Shown here: piece by piece, positions 57,093 to 64,000 of the stretch
How the letters are laid out: each line of letters opens with the position of its first letter
How positions within the stretch are numbered: position 1 is the first letter of the stretch
Origin: Arthrobacter sp. Alg241-R88
Lineage (GTDB): Bacteria > Actinomycetota > Actinomycetes > Actinomycetales > Micrococcaceae
DNA length: 64,000 nucleotides
Assembly: GCF_900537115.1 (NCBI RefSeq)
Contig: NZ_UNRG01000005.1
Location: forward strand, 222,539 to 286,538
Reading direction: 5' to 3'
Notes under the pieces: generated by a model
Told to the model about the DNA's origin: nothing
What the model saw: the letters and a program-made list of their open reading frames with translations, nothing else
Database searches by the model: none
Position numbers and translations under genes: made by a program

Positions 57093-58514
57093 ATGGCCAC
57101 AGTTCATCACCACGATCCGGAACGAGACGTCCAGCAGGCACTGCAGGAGTTGCGTGGCCGGCTGCAGGGGCCCTTGATCGAGCCACAGGATCCGCTGTAC
57201 GAGGAAGCCCGGGCCGTATGGAACGGCATGGTCGATCTCCGCCCACGAGCTATAGCAAAGGCTGGGGCAGTCTCGGACATTGACGTTGTTCTGGATACTG
57301 CGCGGCGCAGCGGGCTGGCGCTGGCGGTCCGCGGCGGAGGGCACAACATTGCCGGCCACGGAACCGTTGAGGGCGGCCTGGTGCTGGACCTGGGATCACT
57401 CCGGGCTGTTCAGGTGGACGTTGAACGGCGGCTCGTCACCGTTGAGCCGGGAGCTACCCTGGCTGATGTGGACCGGGCAACGGCTTCACAGGGGCTGGCT
57501 GTTCCGCTGGGGGTCATCAGCGGAACAGGGGTGGCAGGACTCACCCTTGGCGGCGGGGTGGGCTGGCTGACCCGAACCGGAGGCCTGAGCCTGGACAACC
57601 TCGAAGCCGCGGACATCGTCACCGCCGCAGGCGAACACCTGCACGCCAGCGCGGACGAAAACGCGGAACTGTTCTGGGGGCTGCGCGGCGGTGGCGGAAA
57701 CTTCGGCGTCGTATCCTCTTTCACTTTCCGCGCCCATCCCCTGCCGGCGGCCCCCTTGGGCGGCAACCTCTTCTACCGGCAACAGCACTGGAAGCACGCC
57801 CTGCTGGCCTTCGATGCCTGGACCCGGGACCTGCCTGATGAGATGAACCCGATCATCTCCTTCCTGGTCTTCCCGCCCGATTTCGGCATGGGCGACGAGC
57901 CCTGGATGATTCTTGGATTCGCCTGGGCCGGCGAGGACCACCAGGCCGGCCTCAACCTCGTTGACCAGCTCCGGGCCGATGCGCCGCCTGACGAGGAGGA
58001 AGTGGGGCCGGCGTCGTGGCTGGACTGGCAGAGCGCCATGGACGCCGTGTTCCCCAAGGGCTCACGCGGCTACTGGAAGAACGTTTCGTTTTCGCGGCTG
58101 GACGAGGAGGTGGCCGACGTCGTGGTGGGTTTCGCCTCCGAGCTGGCGTGGCAGGGAACCGGTATTGACATCCATCACCTGGAGGGCGCGTTCGGGCGGG
58201 TCCCGGAGGAGGCAACAGCGTTTCCGAACCGGTCTGCGCGTTATTGGCTGAATGTTTACGGCTTCTGGCGTGACCCCGCCGAGGACGAACGGCTCACCGC
58301 CTTCGCCCGCAAGGCCTACGCCCTGATGCAGCCCTTCGCGGAGCAGGGGGAATACGTCAACTTCCTCGGGGCGGAGTTGGGGATTAAGGAGGCGGACGCC
58401 GCCCGGAGCGCCTACGGCCAGGATAAGTACCGGCGCCTCGTGGCACTCAAGGACCGCTATGATCCGCAGAATCTCCTGCGCCTGAACCACAACATCCCGC
58501 CGACGCAGGCGTGA
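57093..58514 (+). CDS. FAD-linked oxidoreductase (PCMH/BBE type)
   Basis: The protein is 473 residues. The FAD-binding PCMH domain includes LALAVRGGGHNIAGHGT, where His is the usual covalent FAD site, and GVISGTGVAGLTLGGGVGWL. At the second possible flavin attachment position a Gly or Ser stands in place of Cys, so it is probably linked by one bond only. The C-terminal BBE domain has AYGQDKYRRLVALKDRYDPQ then NLLRLNHNIPP. Members oxidise sugars, alkaloids or other alcohols; the substrate is unknown. No signal peptide is present. Confidence 0.9.
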   Translation: MATVHHHDPERDVQQALQELRGRLQGPLIEPQDPLYEEARAVWNGMVDLRPRAIAKAGAVSDIDVVLDTARRSGLALAVRGGGHNIAGHGTVEGGLVLDLGSLRAVQVDVERRLVTVEPGATLADVDRATASQGLAVPLGVISGTGVAGLTLGGGVGWLTRTGGLSLDNLEAADIVTAAGEHLHASADENAELFWGLRGGGGNFGVVSSFTFRAHPLPAAPLGGNLFYRQQHWKHALLAFDAWTRDLPDEMNPIISFLVFPPDFGMGDEPWMILGFAWAGEDHQAGLNLVDQLRADAPPDEEEVGPASWLDWQSAMDAVFPKGSRGYWKNVSFSRLDEEVADVVVGFASELAWQGTGIDIHHLEGAFGRVPEEATAFPNRSARYWLNVYGFWRDPAEDERLTAFARKAYALMQPFAEQGEYVNFLGAELGIKEADAARSAYGQDKYRRLVALKDRYDPQNLLRLNHNIPPTQA

Positions 58515-58543
58515 AACGTCCCTCGGGACGGAGAGCCAATCGG

Positions 58544-58617
58544 AGCCCCCTGTCGGATTCGAACCGACGACCCCCGCTTTACAAGAGCGGTGCTCTGGCC
58601 AACTGAGCTAAGGAGGC
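58544..58617 (-). tRNA. tRNA-Thr (anticodon TGT)
   Basis: The minus strand folds as a cloverleaf: acceptor GCCTCCT with AGGGGGC (one G-U), D arm TTAGCTCAGTTGGCCAGAGC, anticodon stem CCGCT with loop CTTGTAA and TGT anticodon, and T arm GTCGGTTCGAATCCGAC. The anticodon reads ACA (threonine). No CCA is encoded. Confidence 0.93.
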
Positions 58618-58728
58618 GCGCCCTTGCGGGCGGGCGCCTGGACGGCGCTAGATAAGGTTAGCCCAAGTCCTCCCGGTGGTAAAAACGCCGCCTCGGTTCG
58701 GGCACGGAAGAAGCAGGCAAAGGAAAAG

Positions 58729-58759
58729 CCCGCCTCCGGAAACGTTCCGGAGGCGGGCC
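58729..58759 (-). terminator. Terminator of the DsbA-like gene
   Basis: GCCCGCCTCCGGAA (58729-58742), loop ACG, and TTCCGGAGGCGGGC (58746-58759) form a perfect 14-bp stem. On the minus strand TTTTCCTTT follows, 20 bases past the gene. Confidence 0.9.
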
Positions 58760-58779
58760 CTGATGTTCGGAAGAGACCG

Positions 58780-59655
58780 TTAGGCCTTGGCGTCGATGGC
58801 TGCCTGGATCTCGGCGTTCAGGTCGGTTGCGCCGTCCCACTGCTTGCCGTCAATGAAGACGGTAGGCGTACCGGTGATGCCTGTGTTCGCTGCCAGCTCC
58901 GTGGAGTACTTCACGTAGGGGCGGAAGGTCTTCTCGTCCACGCAGCTGTTGATGTCCGCACCAATGTCGCTGGCAAGGGACTTCAGCTTGTCGTCAGAGA
59001 GTCCCGCTCCGCCTTCGGCAGGCTGGTTGGCAAAAAGAACGTCCACGTATTCGGCGTACTTTTCCGGTGCCTTGTCGGCTACGCAGGCCGCAGCATTCGC
59101 GGCGCGTGAGGAGTAGTTGGTGCTGGACTGGCGGTCCAGGAAGCCCAGCGGGCGGTACTCCATGCTGATCTTGCCTTCATTACGGAGCGTGGTGAGGGCT
59201 TCGTTGTAGGTGTTTTCAAACCGCAGGCAGACCGGGCAGATGAAGTCGATGTAGGCAATCACCTTGACGGGCTGGCCGGCTTCGGCCTCGGCACCCGGTG
59301 CCACCACCGGGCTGGGCTGCGCATCAGGCTTCGCCGGCAGGTTGGCCATGTCCACGGTCGCCGCGTCTGTCTTCTTGACCTCGGTGTTGGCCAGGAGGGT
59401 CACACCACCGTTAACGTTGGCGCTGGCAGGCACCGGGCCCTGGTCTGCGATGGGGGTGTTCTGCCGGATGCCCGTCGTCACCACCAGCGCGATCACCGCC
59501 AGGATGGCCACAACGGCCACCACAATTCCCCACCCGATCAGCAGCTTGTTGCGCTTGTCCTTTTTCAGCTGGGCTTCACGGATCAGCCGCGCTTTCTCGC
59601 GGGCCTCCGCGGTTCGCTCAGCTTTGGACTTACGTACTTCGTTTGCGGGGCTCAT
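58780..59655 (-). CDS. Membrane-anchored DsbA-family thioredoxin-like protein
   Basis: The protein is 291 residues. A charged cytoplasmic N-terminus (KAERTAEAREKARLIREAQL) is followed by one helix (LLIGWGIVVAVVAILAVIAL) and an extracytoplasmic DsbA domain with the redox motif FICPVCLRF and cis-Pro in TGITGTPTVFID. It probably forms or shuffles disulfides in exported proteins. ATG 59655 follows AAGGAAC. A second pair of cysteines (AACVADK, INSCVDE) is present. The gene is divergent from otsA and has its own terminator. Confidence 0.92.
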   Translation of the reverse strand: MSPANEVRKSKAERTAEAREKARLIREAQLKKDKRNKLLIGWGIVVAVVAILAVIALVVTTGIRQNTPIADQGPVPASANVNGGVTLLANTEVKKTDAATVDMANLPAKPDAQPSPVVAPGAEAEAGQPVKVIAYIDFICPVCLRFENTYNEALTTLRNEGKISMEYRPLGFLDRQSSTNYSSRAANAAACVADKAPEKYAEYVDVLFANQPAEGGAGLSDDKLKSLASDIGADINSCVDEKTFRPYVKYSTELAANTGITGTPTVFIDGKQWDGATDLNAEIQAAIDAKA

Positions 59656-59834
59656 GTGTTCCTTGGGTCGATTGACGAGGGGGACCAATTCGTGGCAACC
59701 CCATTATTTTAGGGGAGAAAGCTGAGAGCTTGCCTTTTCAAGTATTCTGCCGGATTGACCAACGGACGAATAGCATGGAAGATTCCGTCCCGTTAGGGTG
59801 GGCTGAGAGGCACAAGCAACCCCAGGGGGCCGCA

Positions 59835-61331
59835 ATGCAAACACCCGTCCAGGAAAAACCTGCCACCGCAGCCGGGTCCGGCGCCGCCGGCTCCGGCGGG
59901 AAAACGAAGTACGACTTTATGGTGGTCTCGAACAGGCTGCCTGTTGACCGCTGCGCCCCGGGCGACAGCGGTGACGACGGCTCCGGGTGGCGCCGGTCCC
60001 CCGGCGGCCTGGTGACCGCACTGGCGCCGATGATGACCAAGACCGACGGCGCGTGGGTGGGCTGGCACGGCGCCCCGGATGAGACGGTGGAACCGTTCAG
60101 CCACGGCGGCATGGACCTGGTTCCGGTCCAGCTGAGCGCTGACGACGTAGAGCTCTACTACGAGGGTTTCTCCAACGCGACGCTGTGGCCGCTCTACCAT
60201 GACGTCATCGCCCCGCCGGAATTCCACCGGACGTGGTGGGACGCCTACCGCACGGTCAACAGAAGGTTCGCCGACGCCGTCGTACGCCATGCTGACGATG
60301 GCGCCACAGTGTGGATCCAGGACTACCAGCTGCAGCTGGTGCCCCGGATGCTCCGGGAGGCGCGGCCGGACCTCCGGATCGGCTTCTTCAACCACATCCC
60401 GTTCCCCCCGCCGGAGATCTTCGCCCAGCTGCCCTGGCGCCAGGCCATCATCGACGGCCTCCTCGGCGCGGACCTGGTGGGCTTCCAGCGGCCCAGTGAC
60501 GCCGGAAACTTCATGCGCTCCGCCCGGCGCTTCCTGGGCGCCAGCGTCAAGCAGCAGCAGGTGCACGTTAAGGGCCAGGACGGGGAAATCACCCACATCG
60601 CCCGCGCCCAGGCGTTCCCCATCTCCATCGACGTCCAGCAAATCACCGAGTTGGCCCAAAAGCCCGAGATCATTGAGCGCGCGCGCCAGATCCGCCAGGA
60701 CCTCGGCAACCCGAAAACCATCCTGCTTGGCGTGGACCGCCTCGACTACACCAAAGGCATCAGGCACCGGCTGAAGGCGTTCGAGGAACTCCTGGCGGAC
60801 GGCAAGCTGTCCGTTGGTGATGCCACGTTGATCCAGGTTGCCAGCCCCAGCCGCGAACGCGTTGAACAGTACCGGCTCCTGCGTGAGGAGGTTGAGGGCA
60901 CGGTAGGCCACATCAACGGCACTTACGACACCCTCGAGAACACCGCGGTCCGCTACCTGCACCACAGCTACCCCGTGGAGGAGATGGTGGCCCTGTACCT
61001 GGCCGCGGACGTCATGCTGGTAACCGCCCTGCGGGACGGCATGAACCTCGTGGCCAAGGAGTATGTCACGGCCCGCACCAACAATGATGGCGCCCTGGTG
61101 CTCAGCGAGTTTGCCGGCGCGGCCGACCAGCTCAAGCAGGCGCTGCTGATGAACCCGCACGACATCGATGGCTTGAAGAGCGCGATTATGCGGGCTGTGG
61201 AACTGCCGCCCCGGGACGCCTCCCGGCGGATGCGGGCCATGCGCAAGCAGATCCTTGAGCACGATGTGGACTACTGGTCCGCCGAGTTCCTCCGGGCCCT
61301 TGAGGAGAAGGCGGTCCGTGATGACTCCTGA
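59835..61331 (+). CDS. otsA: Alpha,alpha-trehalose-phosphate synthase (UDP-forming)
   Basis: The protein is 498 residues. Glycosyltransferase GT20 features include VVSNRLPVDR, SPGGLVTALAPM, WIQDYQLQLVPRMLRE, FFNHIPFPPPEIFAQLPWR, GVDRLDYTKGI and ALRDGMNLVAKEYV. The enzyme makes trehalose 6-phosphate from UDP-glucose (or ADP-glucose) and glucose 6-phosphate, for osmotic and cold protection. ATG 59835 follows GGGGG; the longer frame is open but lacks family homology. It overlaps otsB by 11 bases. Confidence 0.96.
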   Translation: MQTPVQEKPATAAGSGAAGSGGKTKYDFMVVSNRLPVDRCAPGDSGDDGSGWRRSPGGLVTALAPMMTKTDGAWVGWHGAPDETVEPFSHGGMDLVPVQLSADDVELYYEGFSNATLWPLYHDVIAPPEFHRTWWDAYRTVNRRFADAVVRHADDGATVWIQDYQLQLVPRMLREARPDLRIGFFNHIPFPPPEIFAQLPWRQAIIDGLLGADLVGFQRPSDAGNFMRSARRFLGASVKQQQVHVKGQDGEITHIARAQAFPISIDVQQITELAQKPEIIERARQIRQDLGNPKTILLGVDRLDYTKGIRHRLKAFEELLADGKLSVGDATLIQVASPSRERVEQYRLLREEVEGTVGHINGTYDTLENTAVRYLHHSYPVEEMVALYLAADVMLVTALRDGMNLVAKEYVTARTNNDGALVLSEFAGAADQLKQALLMNPHDIDGLKSAIMRAVELPPRDASRRMRAMRKQILEHDVDYWSAEFLRALEEKAVRDDS

Positions 61332-62163
61332 CGGCCGCGCCGGCAACGGCAAGTTGGCACTGACGCCGGAGCTTCGCGAGGCCCTTCGGCGCGTCGCTGC
61401 GACGGATCACTTGCTGGTGGCCATGGACTTCGACGGCACCATGGCTCCCATCGTTGGCCACGCCGACGACGCCCGCCCCCTCCCCCGCGCCGCCACGGCG
61501 TTTGCCGGCCTCGCCGTGCTGCCCAGGACGACGACGGCGCTCATCTCCGGGCGCGCCCTCGCCAGCCTGCGAAGCGTCGCGTCGCCGCCGGTGGACACCC
61601 TCCTGATTGGCAGCCATGGGGCAGAGGCATGGCTGGGGCCGGGATCGACAGGACTGACGCTCGATGAGGAGCAAAAGGCCCTGCTTGCCGAGGTCCGCAG
61701 CATCCTTGCGGAAATCGTCGAGGAGGCACCGGGCACCATGCTGGAGGACAAGCCCGCCGGGGTGGTCTTGCACACGCGCCTGGCGGACGACGACGTGGCG
61801 CAGGACGCGGTATCCGCCGCACGCTCGGTGCTGCAGGACCGCAAGGGGGTCTTCCTCAAAGACGGCAAACGCGTCCTTGAAACCTCCGTGGTGAACGCCT
61901 CCAAGGGCGAGGGCGTTACCTTCCTTCGCCAGGTCACCGGGGCCACGGCCGTCCTGTTTGCCGGCGACGACACGACGGACGAGGATGCGCTGGCCCGGCT
62001 GGAGCCCGGGGACGTGGGCGTGAAGGTGGGCCTGGACTTCACCCAGGCCCAGTACCGCGTGGAGGCGCCGGTGCACGTGGCGGAGATGCTGGAAGTGCTG
62101 CTTCAGGAGCGGAGCCTTGCTGTTGCCGAGGAAGACCAGCAAGGTTTTCACGGCAGAAGTTGA
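61321..62163 (+). CDS. otsB: Trehalose-6-phosphate phosphatase
   Basis: The protein is 280 residues. It is a HAD phosphatase with motif I MDFDGTMAPI, motif II ALISGR, and motif III-IV FAGDDTTDEDALA. It removes the phosphate from trehalose 6-phosphate to give trehalose. The start ATG 61321 lies inside the otsA end, so the two are coupled. Asp in DFDGT is the nucleophile and the next Asp the acid. It completes the pathway started by OtsA. Confidence 0.95.
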   Translation: MTPDGRAGNGKLALTPELREALRRVAATDHLLVAMDFDGTMAPIVGHADDARPLPRAATAFAGLAVLPRTTTALISGRALASLRSVASPPVDTLLIGSHGAEAWLGPGSTGLTLDEEQKALLAEVRSILAEIVEEAPGTMLEDKPAGVVLHTRLADDDVAQDAVSAARSVLQDRKGVFLKDGKRVLETSVVNASKGEGVTFLRQVTGATAVLFAGDDTTDEDALARLEPGDVGVKVGLDFTQAQYRVEAPVHVAEMLEVLLQERSLAVAEEDQQGFHGRS

Positions 62164-62228
62164 CCAAGGTCATATGTGACGTCCGTAACATTTGCGACTA
62201 AAAGCACAACATCTGACATACTCTTGCT

Positions 62229-62244
62229 TGTGATGTGGCGCACA
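62229..62244. promoter_or_regulatory. CRP/GlxR-type site upstream of the sugar-ABC ATPase
   Basis: TGTGATGTGGCGCACA matches the cAMP-receptor consensus TGTGA-N2-TA-N2-TCACA at all but two defined positions; the flanking GC/GC extends it to a 7-bp-arm repeat (GCTTGTG/CACAAGC, 62226-62247). It lies about 130 bases upstream of the start codon. Catabolite control of a shared sugar-uptake ATPase would be reasonable. Confidence 0.55.
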
Positions 62245-62374
62245 AGCACCGTGCGGCGTCACTCGACGCTCTCCGACCTTGGTTGAGGAACGTCTGCAGC
62301 ACAAAACTGAACAAACATGAACCATTCACAACGGATCGTCCGGCACGTACCTGCCGGTGAAGGGATTGATAACT

Positions 62375-63457
<1,083 letters not shown>

Positions 63458-63460
63458 TCC

Positions 63461-63518
63461 CCACCGGCACCCTAGCCTCGCTCCGCTTCGGCCAGGGAAC
63501 CCTGCCGGCGTGGGCCCA
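63461..63518. repeat. 59-bp tandem repeat, unit 1
   Basis: The 58-base unit, beginning CCACCGGCACCCTAGCC and ending GGCGTGGGCCCA, starts three bases after the msiK stop. It is identical to unit 2 and contains the 29-bp core at 63490-63518 shared with the repeats at 44051 and 44169 (A to C change at one place). Confidence 0.95.
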
Positions 63519-63519
63519 T

Positions 63520-63577
63520 CCACCGGCACCCTAGCCTCGCTCCGCTTCGGCCAGGGAACCCTGCCGGCGTGGGCCCA
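63520..63577. repeat. 59-bp tandem repeat, unit 2
   Basis: It is an exact copy of unit 1, separated by a single T. The shared core lies at 63549-63577. The CAGGG-AA-CCCTG palindrome is inside each core. Confidence 0.95.
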
Positions 63578-63598
63578 AGGTAAGCACCGCATGAAACT

Positions 63599-63632
63599 GA
63601 CGGCGGCCCTCCTTTACTGGACGGCCGCCGTC
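63599..63632 (+). terminator. Hairpin after the msiK repeats
   Basis: GACGGCGGCC (63599-63608) and GGCCGCCGTC (63623-63632) form a perfect 10-bp stem with a 14-base loop. No T run follows, so it is a weak candidate for ending msiK transcription. Confidence 0.5.
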
Positions 63633-63693
63633 GGCCTTAACCGTGCCGGCAGAAGAATTAGCTGGCCACGCCTATGTACGGAAGAATTGACCC

Positions 63694-64000
63694 ATGACCG
63701 AGGAATACAGCGCCCAGTGGCACGACGAACCCACCGACTATGCGCAGGTGGGGAAGCTGCCCCGGTTCGTGGCGGCGAGCGCGGACGACGGCAAGCTCGC
63801 TTCGGTCTCCAGTTCACTGAACATTACGGCGGCAGCGGCTGATCCTGAGCTGCTTGACCTGCCGTGGCACATCGCGCTGGAGGACTGGCCGGCGGAGAAC
63901 CTGGCCGCCCTCCCCCGCGGCATTTCCCGGCACATCGTCCGCTTCGCCCACCTCGGCGGCTCGGTGATCGCCATCAAGGAAACCTCCGAGCACGTCGCGC
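63694..64000 (+). CDS. DUF4032 domain protein, N-terminal part
   Basis: The frame starts at ATG 63694 and runs past the window edge; 102 residues are visible. LNITAAAADPELLDLPWHIA, LEDWPAENLAALPRGISRHI and FAHLGGSVIAIKE match the start of the DUF4032 family, which has a kinase-like fold and unknown function. The gene is preceded by the msiK repeat block and a hairpin. Nothing more can be said without the remaining sequence. Confidence 0.8.
   Translation, partial: MTEEYSAQWHDEPTDYAQVGKLPRFVAASADDGKLASVSSSLNITAAAADPELLDLPWHIALEDWPAENLAALPRGISRHIVRFAHLGGSVIAIKETSEHVA

Noticed and set aside
58544..58617. Attachment site at tRNA-Thr
   Set aside because: No integrase gene or second copy of the tRNA 3' end is present in the neighbouring sequence.
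59793..61352. 519-codon minus-strand open frame
   Set aside because: It is antisense to otsA, which carries all GT20 motifs.

Overview
The window reads as a chromosomal segment of a high-GC Gram-positive actinobacterium, most likely an Arthrobacter-like member of the Micrococcaceae. The evidence is strong G/C bias at third codon positions, many GTG and TTG starts, and actinobacterial marker families (DUF3027, DUF3263, DUF4193, DUF6457, LytR C-terminal domain, XPB helicase pair, orphan GroEL with CIRCE). No phage, IS element, CRISPR array or plasmid module is visible. All product names come from reading motifs by eye; no database search was run.

Layout. 0-6 kb: the end of a DUF6314 gene, a NUDIX hydrolase, a coupled ABC-F / ABC-exporter pair behind a transcription attenuator, and a divergent two-gene unit of unknown function (tandem-HTH protein plus a roughly seven-helix membrane protein). 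6-13 kb: GH38 alpha-mannosidase, then molybdenum-cofactor genes fdhD, moeA, DUF6457, mobA, and an HNH nuclease. 13-17 kb: three secreted peptidoglycan hydrolases, two of them behind c-di-AMP (ydaO-type) riboswitches, then a DtxR-family regulator. 17-28 kb: serC, DUF3027, cold-shock protein, XPB helicase and partner, DUF427, a two-component system, and a lone WXG100 protein. 28-43 kb: an RNase HI fusion, a lone sugar-binding lipoprotein with a LacI-type operator, groEL with two CIRCE elements, a cold-shock gene coupled to an amino-acid-type binding lipoprotein, LytR_C, DUF3263, ung, an iron-box-controlled siderophore-interacting protein, a ThrE exporter, two FemAB transferases and TspO.

43-49 kb is a glycine/serine catabolic locus. 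A tandem glycine riboswitch precedes gcvP and gcvT, and sdaA lies downstream. The expected gcvH is represented only by a 45-codon remnant next to a pair of 73-bp repeats. 49-56 kb: a TetR/MFS pair with an operator over a probably leaderless promoter, dps, an agmatine-to-putrescine operon (aguB-aguA-permease) behind a 10-bp-arm palindrome, a secreted AMIN-like protein and DUF4193. 57-64 kb: an FAD oxidoreductase, tRNA-Thr(TGT), a membrane-anchored DsbA-like protein, otsA-otsB, a shared sugar-ABC ATPase behind a CRP-like site, a 59-bp tandem repeat, and the start of a DUF4032 gene.

The points most worth a second look are the gcvH remnant under an intact glycine riboswitch, the ABC-F attenuator that lies inside an open frame continuous with the gene, the unrecognised tandem-HTH/7TM pair, and a dispersed intergenic repeat with a 29-bp core found four times.
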